From Poronia punctata (lineage: Eukaryota; Ascomycota; Sordariomycetes; Xylariales; Xylariaceae), in contig MU401491.1 of NCBI GenBank assembly GCA_022579005.1, forward strand, positions 1 through 20,215: DNA of 20,215 nt, written 5' to 3'. How positions within the stretch are numbered: the stretch's first letter is position 1; every line of letters starts with the position of its first letter. A model generated the notes under the pieces. That model saw only the letters and a list, made by a program, of their open reading frames with translations, searched no databases and was not told the DNA's origin. This document shows, piece after piece, positions 1-10,476 of the stretch. The position numbers and the translations under genes are program-made.

Positions 1-1138
1 CTACTAAAACTTATAAGTTTATAAAAACTATTAAGTTTATAAAAACTACTTAAAAGTAATAAATACTTATATTATAACTTAATATTGCTGTTTAGCAACA
101 ACTTTAGCAATTAAAAAATAAAAATTAAAAAAGAAAATATTAGTACTTTTATATTTAACTTTAAAAATTTAAAAAACTTTAGTTAAATAAATAAAAAATC
201 TAAAACTATTTATATAAATATATAAGCTTTTATTAATAAAGTTAATGCTATATTAAAAAGTGCTAAAAGTAGCACTTATAAAAGCTAGTTAATATAGCTA
301 TAGCTTACTTTATTAAGCAAAGCTATAGCTTATTAGTAAAATTTAATTTTTACTATTAAAAAAAAAAAACGCTTTTAAAATAAAAGTATTTAAAAGATAA
401 TAAACTAACTTAGCTAACGTTTTACTATAGCTTTAAGCATTGCTACTAAAAAAAGCAACTTTTTATAACTTAAACTTAAAAATATTGTATATAATAAAAA
501 CGTATTAAAAAAATACTTTTAAAAAAAGCTTAAATATGCTAAAGTAAGTTACTTATTAGCAAGCAACAATTTTAACTAAATAAAAGTAGTTATAGCTATA
601 TAGTTAGTAATAAACCTAGCTTTAAAATAAAATATACTTATACTTAATTAAAAAAAAAGCTTTAGCAAATATTTTAAACTTTTTGCTTGCAAAAAAGCAG
701 TACTTTTATTAGTAGCTAAATTTATATACTTTTAAGTTTAAAAGAAAAAATAAGTAAAGCAGCTAAATAACTTTTTTAAAAACTAATTAAATAATAAAAG
801 CAATAATAAATTTAAAAGCTGCTAGCATAATAAATATAATAAAAGTAGTAAACGCAATAGGAGCTATAATTGTAATAAAAATTAAAATTGTAACAATTGT
901 AGTTATTATAAAAATAACTATAAAAAAATAAATATTAATTTAAAGATTAAAAAAAAAATAAACCTTAAAATAAAAACAAATTTAAAAATAAGGATAAAAA
1001 AAAAACTATTTAAACTTAGTAAAAAAAAAAAAGTTAAACTATAAATTTAACTTAAATAAAAGCTTAATAAACTTATTAAAAAAAAACTTTTTAAATTTAA
1101 AGTTAAATAAAGTATTTATAGTTATTAATTATAATATA
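1..1138 (+). pseudogene. Element 1 gag region, partial and broken
   Basis: Degraded Gag-like coding region; its start is outside the window. Codons starting at 1, 511, 532 and 811 are in one frame, interrupted mainly by TAA and TAG, which RIP makes from CAA, CAG and TGG. The predicted product is rich in Lys, Asn, Ser and Leu, with a basic Cys-containing stretch around 811-930 that resembles a Gag nucleic-acid-binding tail, although I see no canonical CCHC knuckle. An 18-bp unit is repeated at 15-48. Between 820 and 1145 this copy is 8 bp shorter than element 2, which puts gag out of frame with protease here, while they are in frame in element 2. It is called gag from position upstream of protease and from composition, not from a diagnostic motif. 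Confidence 0.6.
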
Positions 1139-2730
1139 TATTATAAGCACTATAGCAATATATTTTTAAACTTAAAAGAAAAAAAACGCTATAGTTAAAA
1201 GTATACTTAAAAACTAATAAAGTTTTATAATACCTTTACTTTAAAGTTATTAAAACAAAATTATATAAAATATAACTAATTTTTTAAGTTATAAAATTAA
1301 CTATTTAAGCATTTAAAAAAATGTAAAAAAAAGCTAAATAAAAAACCTAATAATAAAACTTATTTTGCTAAATTTAATAAATTAAAAATTTTAAAACTAC
1401 GTATTTAAGTTATAACTTTTTTAAAAACTTAAATAAAAAAACCTATTAGTTAATTTTAATATTTTTACTTATATATTTTAATTTATATAAAGCTTAAATT
1501 TACAAAAATAACTATTTGTTTTAATATTAAAATAGGTTAGAATATTATTACCTATAACTTATTAAATATAATTATATATACTATTAAAAAATAGTTAAGC
1601 AAGGTTTAAAGTATTAGTAGCAAATAAGTTAAATATACTAAATAAGCTACTTTAAAAATGTATATAGTAAAAATAAGCAAATTTAAAAATAAATAAGTTA
1701 AATTTATAATATTTATATAAGTATTAAATAAAATTATAAAACTTTAAATGCTATTAAAAACGGATTTTAGCAACACTTATAAAGCTAAAATCGACTTTAA
1801 AACTTAAACTATTACGTTTAACGCAGTAAAAAGTTTTAATACTTTTTTTATAATTTAATTAAAGTTATACTTTTATATTTAAAAAGTAATATTAGCTTAT
1901 AAAGTGCTATTAAAACTAAAAAAAACCTTATTAGCTTTAACTTAATATAAATTGCTACTTTTAAACTAAAACTTTACTTTTAAACTAATATATAAAAATA
2001 CTATTTTTTTATTTATAAAATTAACTATTTTAAATACTATTATTATAGCTAACTTGTTACTTAAACTAAAAAAAGTTAAAAAAAGTATAAAAGTAAGTAC
2101 TATTAATAAATAAACTAAAACTAAAGTATAAAAAGCTATATAAAAAAAATATTTAAAAGCTATAGCAATAGTAGCTATAATATTATAAATACTTATACTT
2201 ACTAAAGTAATTAATAAAGTAAATATTGCTAACAATATTTTTATTAAATGCTTAATTAATTTTAAAATATTAAACTTACTTATATATGTAGCTTTAGCTA
2301 CTAAAAAATACTTTACTTTAAATAAAAAGGTATAAAATATAATAATTTAACTAAAAATTGTTAAAGTTTTTAATACTAAAACTAATTAAGCTAAAAATAA
2401 AAAAATAAGCAACTTTAAACTTAAAGTAATTAAATTTTTATTAACTATAAAAATTTAAAAGTTTTTTAAAACAAAAAAGATTACTAAACTTAATAAATAG
2501 TTTATATATGCTAAACTAAATTTTGCTGCTAGCAAAATTGTTTAAATTTTAAAAGATTTTTTAAAAATTTAAACTAATTAAAAAATTATTAACATTTTAA
2601 AAAAAAACTAAATAAAAATACTTTTAGTAAATAACTAGTAATAAATAAAATTAAATAGTTAACTTTACTTTTTTAGTGCTAAAAACTAAGCAATTGTTAA
2701 TAAAGTTTTTAATAAGCTATATAAGCAAAG
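1139..2730 (+). pseudogene. Element 1 protease region and pol N-terminus, truncated by element 2
   Basis: The frame with codons at 1139, 1523, 1748 and 2159 runs to 2730 with stops that are mostly TAA or TAG. At 1139-1165 it encodes a damaged Cys-pair motif (YYKHYS here, YCKHCS in element 2). At about 1520-1800 it resembles a retropepsin: the expected Asp-Thr-Gly loop reads N-I-K-I-G here and N-T-K-T-G in element 2, and a later LLKTDF resembles the conserved second protease motif with Gly changed to Lys. These changes fit G-to-A RIP. After the protease, about 900 bp lead toward the RT domain, but the frame is cut at 2730 by the insertion of element 2 and resumes in the same frame at 10681. 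Pseudogene, no function expected. Confidence 0.75.
2726..2730. repeat. Target-site duplication CAAAG, left copy
   Basis: CAAAG directly precedes the LTR end TGGTAAAG at 2731 and is repeated at 10676-10680 directly after the other LTR. Five-base duplications are typical of Ty3/gypsy integration. The uninterrupted element 2 has one CAAAG at the equivalent site (complement of 6051-6055), which confirms the pre-insertion sequence. Confidence 0.9.
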
Positions 2731-2929
2731 TGGTAAAGAGAACTATAGGGTAGTGTAGTGAATTTTGTAGATTAATAATATAAAAAAGAAGGAATCTAGC
2801 AAGGTTAGGTTAATTAGTTATTACTAACTAATTAACTTTAGTGCGCTAGTTTTTATTTAATCTAGCTATTTAATCTAAGGCTACAAGACTTTATTTTTAT
2901 AATAGGTTTTTTTATAATATGTTGTATTA
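2731..2929 (-). repeat. 3' LTR of element 2
   Basis: A 199-bp copy of the LTR. On the sense strand it begins TAATACAAC and ends CCCTTTACCA, so the terminal CA is kept and the expected initial TG is TA, a RIP-type change. Compared with the 5' LTR at 10477-10675 I count about 29 differences, all transitions, and no indel. It contains a perfect 12-bp inverted repeat (2809-2820 with 2825-2836, 4-nt loop). On the + strand this copy has lost C but kept G, the reverse of its partner LTR. Confidence 0.9.
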
Positions 2930-5900
2930 AGTGCCGGCTATATAAAAAAAGCAACGTTGACCTTAATAATTCTAAGTGCTAATTTGTTTATTTTTGCACT
3001 TTTTTTGTTTTTTTTACTTTATAAGGTCTTTTTTGCTGCTTATAATTAGTTTTATTAAATATAACTTTTTTTATTTTTAGCTAACCTTTTAACTAGTTTT
3101 AATACTTTTAAATTAACTGCTTAGCGCTACGTAGTTACTATTTAAAGCGCTACTAGTTATTTTTATAACTATAACCTTTTTATTTAACTAAGTATTAAAA
3201 ACTTTTTTTAAAGCGGTCTAATTAGTAATTTAAAATAGTTTTAACTTTAAATAATTTACTAGCTTTTTTAGGTCTAGTTAGTTATTTTAAATTAAACCTA
3301 GTGCTAAAATAAATTAATAAAACAGGTTTTTACCTTTTTATTTAAAAAATAGGTAAGCTATAAATATAACTAAATATATTTTAAAAGTTTTTAGTAAATT
3401 AATCTTATAAGCTAGTTTTCCGATTTTTCTTTTTACTTTTTAAAAGCTAGCGCGTTATTAAAAGTATTTTTAAAATAGTTAACTAAGTAAGTAATATTTA
3501 TAATAAAGTTAAAAATAAACCTTGTTTTTTTTGCTAAATTTAATTAGTTTATGCTTTTAATTATAATATTGTTTAGCGCAAGTAGTAGTAAAGTTTATAG
3601 CTAGTTTTACGTCTTATTAAAAGTAAATTTAAAAAGTATTTAACTTATTTAAATTTAATATTATTAAAATTATTTTTTTTAACTATATAATAATATTATT
3701 AAATTTAAGCAGTTAAAATCTAAATAGCAATTTATAAGTAAAAGCCTTAATAATTTTAAAGTAGCTACTATTTAAGTTTTATTATAATGCTAATAATAGT
3801 TTAGTTTATTTTTTTTTTAAGTGCTTAAAGCAAAAATAACGTATTACTATTTTAATTATTTAATTTTTTTATTTTAAAGCTTTGTTTATTTATAAATAAT
3901 AAGCTGTTAATATTAAAAGTTTTGCGCTAAAACCTTTTTATAGCTTTTTTTAAAAGGCTAAAGTAAACTTTTAATTTTAGTTTAAAATAATATTTAATAA
4001 AATGTTTTAGTTAGTTAGTGAAATTATTTAAATAAATATAGCTGCTTAGTTTTTAGTAGTATATTTTGTATTGCTAGGTATTAGTAGTAACTATTTAAAT
4101 ATAATATAAATAGTTATTATTAAAGCATTAAAGTATTTATAGCTTTTTAGTTTTTAAAGTAAGTTAACTAATTTAACTTTTAAAAGCTTTATAATAAAGT
4201 TTATAGCTATAGTTTTTATAAGGCATAAATTTACTAGTTTTATTACTTAATAAAAACTATATAGCTTTTTTTATAAAGTTGTACAAAGTTTATATATATT
4301 ATAATAGTTAATATACTTTTTAACTAGCTTTATTTTAAATTAAATTAAGTATTAGTTTAAGTCTTATAATATATATTATTTTTTAAAGTAATGTTTATTA
4401 TTATATGCTGTTACTATAAATATTGCTACTATACTTTTTAGTATGCATAGCTTTTAGTTTTTTTTTTAGTTTATATTATAAATTAAACTTTTAGTAACTT
4501 TAAATAAATAGCTAAGCTTTAAAAAATTTATAACGTTTTTATTATTATTTTAAATTTTTTGCAAAATTTAGTAATATTTTAAGTTTTTTTTATAGCTTTT
4601 TTAAAATTCCTTTTTTATTTTAAGATTTATAATAGCTATTGTCTTGCTAACTAACTATACTTAGTTAAGCATAGGCTTTTTATTTAATTTAATTACTTTA
4701 CTGTTTTTGTTTACTTTATTAGTAACGTTTTAAAGTTAGCTTAGTACGTTTAAAATAAAGTTTAATTATTTTAAAAGGTAATAAGTTTGCAAGCTATATT
4801 AAAAAAAGTAAATTAATACGTTAACTACCTTTTTATTTGCTTTATTTATTAAAGCAATATTAAAGCTAGTTTAATTAAGTATTTTTTTAGTAGCTAAATA
4901 GTTTATTAATACTACTACTAAGTTATTTAAAGCTTTAATTATTATTTTAAAGCATTTATAAGCTTATACTATATATACTACCTTTATTTTAAAAAGCCTA
5001 TATTTTAACTTTAGTTAAAATAGTAACTAGCTTAAAAATATAATAAGTTTTACTTAAATATTTAAAATAAATATACTAAGTTGCTACTTATAGCTTTTTT
5101 TAGTATAAAATAATATAACGTTAAATTTTTATTTTAATAAAGCGTTTACTTATATAAACAAAGTTTATACTAGGTTATAATATTTAAAAATAGTATACTT
5201 ATAAATAAAGTCTTATATAGCTTAAAAAAATATAAGTTTAGCTTTAATAAGTTTAAAATAAGTTAATTAAATATAAGCTTAACGTTTTTTTAAATTGCTA
5301 TTTAATACTTTCTTTTTTTTACGTTTTTTGTTTAATAAGGCAGTTTTTTTCTTTTATAAAGGTTTTATATATTAAGCATAATATAATAGTAATATTTATA
5401 AAAATCCGCTACTGCTAAGGTATTATTTTAAAGCTTTTAAGTTGTTTAAAAATGCAAAGTTTTTAAAAATAGCTAACCTATGCTTAGTTATTAACATTTT
5501 AAAAAAGTTAACATAAAAGCTTAGTAGTTTTATAAAAAAGTATTTTAAAAACAATTTTTTAAATAATATTAAAATTTATTTTTATTTAAACAAATTAAAC
5601 ACTTTTTATAAGTATTTTAAGTAACTAGCTTTATTATTTAAAAATATAATAATATTATTAATAAAAGCTTTATAAAATAACTTATATAGTTTTAATATTT
5701 AGTTTATAAAACGTTAAACGTATGCTAACAAGTTACAAAATTTTATAAGTGCTATTATAAAGCATTTTAGTCCTTATAAGCTTACTACTATAAATTAGTT
5801 TTAATAATTTAAATAAACTTTAAACTAGTAAAAAAAAGCTATAGCATTTACTATAATAACGTAGCATTTTCTTTAAACTAATCTAATTACTTTTAATTAT

Positions 5901-6055
5901 AAAAGTAGTAAATAGTTATTAAGTATAGCTATTTTATTAAAAGCTTAAAAGTTTATTATAAGTCTAGTTTACGTACCCTTTTTTACTTATTAATAAGCAA
6001 CAAATATTAAATAAGTAAAAAAGCTTAGTTTGTTTACTTATTTTATTTAACTTTG
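2927..6055 (-). pseudogene. Element 2 pol: reverse transcriptase, RNase H and C-terminal region, broken
   Basis: Read on the - strand, this continues in frame from protease. RT is near 6050-5400: the catalytic F-x-D-D box is recognisable near 5654-5668 as A-F-I-N-N followed by IIIF, both Asp codons having become AAT. The end of RNase H lies near 4789-4721, where LNF-x-L-N-V-L-S-stop-L matches the gypsy signature (R-P-G-K-x-N-x-x-x-D-A-L-S-R) after RIP changes. The remaining ~1.8 kb should hold integrase, but I cannot read its zinc-binding or D,D-35-E residues. A Lys-rich tail follows, and the frame meets the first triplet of the 3' LTR (TAA at 2929-2927). The + strand of 5100-5990 also looks open but is an antisense shadow. 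Confidence 0.82.
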
Positions 6056-7640
6056 CTTATATAGCTTATTAAAAACCTTATTAACAATTGCTTGGTTTTT
6101 AGCGCTAAAAAAATAAAGTTAACTATTTAACTTTATTTATTACTAGTTATTTACTAAAAGTATTTTTATTTAGTTTTTTTTTAAAATGTTAATAATTTTT
6201 TAATTAGTTTAAATTTTTAAAAAATCTTTTAAAATTTAAATAATTTTGCTAGCAGTAAAATCTAGCCTAGCGTATATAAACTGTTTATTAGGCCTAGCAA
6301 TTTCCTTTGTTTTAAAAAGCTTTTAAATTTTTATAGTTAATAAAAATTTAGTTACTTTAAGTTTAAAGTTACTTATTTCTTTATTTTTAGCCTAATTAGT
6401 TTTAATATTAAAAACTTTAATAATTTCTAGTTAAGTTATTATATTTTATACTTTTTTACTTAAAATAAAATATTTTTTAGTAGCTAAAGCTATATATATA
6501 AGTAGGTCTAGTATTTTAAAAGTAATTAAATATTTAATAAAAACATTATTAGCAATATTTACTTTACTAGTTACTTTAGCAAGTACAGGCATTTATAATA
6601 TTATAGCTACTATTGCTATAGCTTTTAAATATTTTTTTTAAATAGCTTTTTATACTTTAATTTTAGTTTATTTATTAATAGTACTTACTTTTATACTCTT
6701 TTTAACCTTTTTTAGCTTAGGTAATAAGTTAGCTATAATTATAGTATTTAAAGTAGTTAATCTTATAAATAAAAAAATAGCATTTTTATATATTAATTTA
6801 AAAGTAAAATTTTAGTTTAATAGTAGCAATTTATATTAAGTTAAAGCTAATAAGGTTTTTTTTAGTTTTAATAGCATTTAATAAGCTAACGTTATTTTTT
6901 AAATATAAAAGTATAACTTTAATTAAATTATAAAAAAAGTATTAAAACCTTTTACTACGTTAAACGTAATAGTTTAGGTTTTAAAGTTAATTTTAGCTTT
7001 ATAAGTGTTATTAAAATCCGTTTTTAATAATATTTAAAGTTTTATAATTTTATTTAATACTTATATAAATACTATAAATTTAACTTATTTATTTTTAGAT
7101 TTGCTTATTTTTACTATATATATTTTTAAGGTAGCTTATTTAGTATACTTAACTTATTTACTACTAATACCTTAAACCTTGCTTAACTATTTTTTAATAG
7201 TATATATAATTATATTTAATAGGTTATAAGTAATAATGTTATAACCTGTTTTAGTATTAAAATAAATAGTTATTTTTATAGATTTAGGCTTTATATAAAC
7301 CAGGATGCGTAAGTAAAAGTATTAAAATTAACTAATAGGTTTTTTTATTTAAGTTTTTAAAAGGGTTATAACTTAAATATATAGTCTTAAAATTTTTAAT
7401 TTATTAAATCTAGTAAAATAGGTTTTATTATTAAGTTTTTTATTTAGCTTCTTTTAATATTTTTTTAAATGCTTAAATAGTTAATTTTATAACTTAAAAG
7501 ATTAGTTATATTTTATATAATTTTGCTTTAGTAACTTTAAGGTAAAGGTATTATAAAACTTTACTAGTTTTTAAGTATACTTTTAACTATAGCGTTTTTT
7601 TTTTTTTAAGTTTAAAAATGTGCTGCTGCAGTGCTTGCAA
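6056..7640 (-). pseudogene. Element 2 Cys-pair motif, protease and pol linker, broken
   Basis: Read on the - strand. At about 7640-7613 the product has YCKHCSSTF, a C-x2-C motif followed by a basic stretch, better preserved than in element 1. The protease active site near 7258 reads F-N-T-K-T-G; the family motif is Asp-Thr/Ser-Gly, so Asp has become Asn and Gly has become Lys by G-to-A changes. The conserved second motif and the ~900-bp linker toward RT follow. Codons keep the same register as gag upstream (7967, 8249) and RT downstream (5666). The sequence crosses the position equivalent to the insertion site in element 1 without interruption, which shows the intact order of the family. Confidence 0.78.
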
Positions 7641-8786
7641 TATATATTATAGTTAATAATTATAAATGCTTTATTTAACTTTAAATTTAAAAAGTTTTTT
7701 TTTAATAAGTTTATTAAGCTTTTATTTAAGTTAAATTTATAGTTTAACTTTTTCTTTTTTACTAGGTTTAAATAGTTTTTCTTTTTATTTTTGTTTTTAA
7801 ATTTGTTTTTATTTTAAAGTTTATTTTTATTTTTTTTTTAATTTTTAAATTAGTATTTGTTTTTTTTATAGTTATTTTTATAATAACTATAATTGTTGCA
7901 ATTTTAACTTTTATTATAATTACGGCTTTTATTACGTTTACTACTTCTATTGCGTTTATTACGCCGGCAGCTTTTAGATTTATTGTTGCTTTTATTATCT
8001 AATTAGTTTTTAAAAAAGTTATTTAGCTACTTTGCCTATTTTTCCTTTTAAACTTAAAAGTATATAGATTTAGCTGCTAATAAAAGTATTGCTTTTTTGC
8101 AAGTAAAGAGTTTAAGATATTTATTAAAGCTTTTTTTTTAGTTAAGTATAAGTACGTTTTATTTTAAAGCTAGGTTTATTGCTAACTATATAGCTATAAC
8201 TACTTTTATTTAATTAAAATCGTTGCTTGCTAATAAGTAACTTGCTTTAGCATATTTAAGCTTTTTTTAAAAATATTTTTTTAATACATTTTTATTATAT
8301 ATAATATTTTTAAGTTTAAGCTATAAAAAGTTGCTTTTTTTAGTAGCAATGCTTAAAGCTATAATAAAATGTTAGCTAAGTTAGTTTATTATTTTTTAAA
8401 TACTTTTATTTTAAAAGCATTTTTTTTTTAATAGTAAAAATTAAATTTTACTAACAAGCTATAGCTTTACTTAATAAAATAAGCTATAGCTATACTAACT
8501 AGCTTTTATAAGTACTACTTTTAGCACTTTTTAATATAATATTAACTTTATTAATAAAAGCTTATATATTTATATAAATAGTTTTAAATCTTTTATTTAC
8601 TTAACTAAAGTCTTTTAAATTTTTAAAGTTAAATATAAAAATGCTAATATTCTTTTTTTTAATTTTTATTTTTTAATTACTAAAGTTGTTACTAAATAGC
8701 AATATTAAGTTTTAGTATAAGTATTTATTACTTTTAAGTAGTTTTTGCAAACTTAATAGTTTTTATAAACTTATAAGTCTTAGTAG
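7641..8786 (-). pseudogene. Element 2 gag region, broken
   Basis: Read on the - strand and the inverted match of 1-1138. Codons at 8249-8251, 7967-7969 and 7634-7636 share one register, so gag and protease are in a single frame in this copy, with stops from RIP only. The basic Cys-containing segment at about 7980-7850 is richer in Arg (CRRNKRNRSSKRNKSRN) than the RIP-changed element 1 copy, supporting a nucleic-acid-binding Gag tail. An A-run near 8420 is 10 bases here and 12 in element 1, so the register farther upstream differs between the copies. I could not locate the start codon; gag probably extends into 8787-9200. Confidence 0.6.
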
Positions 8787-9276
8787 TTTTTATAAAAGGC
8801 TATTATTATTATTATTGCCTAGGTTTTTTTTAAGGTCTTTTTTAAAGGCTTTTGCTTACTATTTAGTTTATTATAGTTTTTATTTAGGTTTTAACTATAT
8901 ATATAATGTAAAAAATTAAGTTTTTTTTAAATAGTTAAAATAGCTTTTTAAAGTATTTATTATTACTAGTTTAGTTAAAGGTTAAACTAAAAATTATTAA
9001 GCTAAAAGCTTTGCAAATTAAATTTAAAGTTAGTTATTTTTAAAAAGTATATAACTAGTTAATTAAAAGTTAACTTATAATAAAGTATTATTATTTTTAT
9101 AAAAGTTGTTAGCTTAGCTTAGGCTTAAAAAAAAGCTTTTAAAGTTTAAAAATTTTTTATATAATGTGTTTATTTTAAATGCATAAAGTTTAAATGCTTA
9201 TTAAGTAAGTTATAAGTGTACTATTTTTATTTTTAGCTTTTATACTAATTATATTACTTAAATTTATTTTTAAATT

Positions 9277-9394
9277 ATAAAGCGCGCTTGCTTTTATATA
9301 AAGTGCGCTAAATTAAGTTATGCTAAATTTTATATAAAGTATGCTTGCTTTTATATAAAGTACGCTTGTTTTTATATAAAGTATGCTTGCTTTT
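9277..9394. repeat. 21-bp tandem repeat cluster in the element 2 leader
   Basis: Copies of a unit of the form TATAAAGYRYGCTTGYTTTTA start at 9277, 9332, 9353 and 9374, with a partial, altered copy at 9298 that retains the TATAAAGTGCGCT part. Spacing is 21 bp between 9332, 9353 and 9374. The copies differ by C/T and A/G only. The cluster is unusually GC-rich for the block (GCGCGC, GTGCGC). Confidence 0.75.
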
Positions 9395-10330
9395 AACTTA
9401 TTAAATATGCTTATATTAAAGTTAACAGTTATAATATTACTAGCTTGCTTTAGGCAGTTTAAATAAATAAGTTTATTTTACTTATTATAAACTTTATATT
9501 AAATTTTATATTTATTTAAAAATTGTTTACTTTTTTAATTTAATTTACTAAATATTTAATAGTTTAATTAGTTTGCTTTTAAAACTGCTTTTAATTAAAT
9601 ATATTTTATTTTAAAGCTTACTATGTTGCTTTATTATTTTTTTATTTTTTAATATTTTCTACGCTTATAGTATATAAATTATTTTATAAGTTTTATTAAA
9701 GTCTAAGTAGTACTTAAAAATTAAGTAAATTATAATAATTTAATAAAGTTAATATATTAATAGTATAAATTATTTAAAACTTATAACTTAATTTGTTAAC
9801 ATTGCTTATAATAAAGTTGCTATTAGCTTTACTATTATTATTACTTATTTTGTTTGTTTAGCTTACTTGTTTAGCTTTTAGCTTAACTAAAAAGTAATAT
9901 AAAAAATAAATATATATAATAAATAAGAAGTAAAAAAAAACGTTTAATATAAATTTAAAAAAATAAGTATTTTATATAATACTTTTATACTTTATAAGTT
10001 TAAAAAAATAAGCAGTTTATAACGTACAAAGTATAGCTAAGCGTTTTAATAAATCAAGCTTTAATAAAAGTAACTATAAACGTTAGCGCTATAAAAGATT
10101 GCTTTATTTATAACTTAAATATAGTAGTATAAAAATAGCCTTAGCTATTTAAAAAAAATTATATAATTTTTACTTATTTACAAGGTTTTTGCTTAATATA
10201 AAAAAGCTTTTATAAAAGTATAATTAACTTGCTATTAATTAAAAAAATTTAAAAAAATAACTTTAACTAGTTTTTTAATTAAATAGCTTTATAAGAAGTT
10301 TAAAAAAACTACCTTTGCAATTTTGCTTAA

Positions 10331-10357
10331 AAAGGCTTTGCGCCTTTAAAAAGGTGC
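10331..10357 (-). other. Overlapping hairpins in the element 2 leader
   Basis: GCGCCTTT at 10340-10347 can pair with AAAGGTGC at 10350-10357 (one G/A-type mismatch, 2-nt loop). The same left arm can instead pair with AAAGGC at 10331-10336. The two pairings are mutually exclusive. In the sense RNA this lies about 120-145 nt downstream of the 5' LTR. Confidence 0.45.
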
Positions 10358-10460
10358 AAATCAAGCTTTAAGGTCTAAAAAAACAATAAACTTTTTAATT
10401 TATACCTATTTACTACTACAAAAAAATAGAAAATAACTAAAATTAATTATATTAATTATA

Positions 10461-10474
10461 TACTTACCGCACTA
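10461..10474 (-). other. Primer-binding-site candidate of element 2
   Basis: Two bases inside the 5' LTR, the sense strand reads TAGTGCGGTAAGTA. A primer-binding site normally begins TGG, complementary to the CCA end of a tRNA; here TAG is what RIP would make from TGG. Position and composition fit. I cannot name the matching tRNA. Confidence 0.5.
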
Positions 10475-10476
10475 TT

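Larger units (their letters stand above)
1..2730 (+). mobile_element. Element 1, 5' fragment (gag-protease part of a RIP-damaged Ty3/gypsy-like retrotransposon)
   Basis: This is the left part of an LTR retrotransposon read on the + strand. It is the inverted counterpart of 6051-8786 in element 2; over 2641-2730 versus 6051-6140 I count five differences, all transitions. It stops abruptly at 2730, where element 2 begins, and its continuation is found at 10681. Comparison with element 2 indicates that about 1.9 kb, including the 5' LTR, lies left of the window. The + strand is A-rich here and becomes T-rich on entering element 2, as expected for an A-rich sense strand that switches orientation. 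Confidence 0.88.
8787..10460 (-). other. Element 2 leader and upstream gag sequence with no second copy in the window
   Basis: This 1.7-kb part lies between the primer-binding-site candidate and the gag segment shared with element 1; its element 1 counterpart lies left of the window. It holds a short ATT/AAT run near 8801-8816, a 21-bp repeat cluster (9277-9394) and a pair of overlapping hairpins (10331-10357). The gag start is presumably here, but RIP and the high A+T content prevent me from choosing it. Confidence 0.6.

Noticed and set aside
1966..2235. 89-codon open frame on the - strand, hydrophobic product
   Set aside because: It is antisense to the element 1 pol frame, which can be followed through here in register with protease and RT. 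The Leu/Ile-rich product is what the complement of a Lys/Asn-rich RIP-damaged frame gives.
5100..5990. Long, nearly open + strand frame inside element 2
   Set aside because: It is the complement of the RT region, whose catalytic box is read on the - strand; the + frame has no recognisable domain.
2726..6066. Inverted duplication by template switching at a CTTTG microhomology
   Set aside because: CAAAG/CTTTG is the integration target duplication; simple nested insertion accounts for both junctions.
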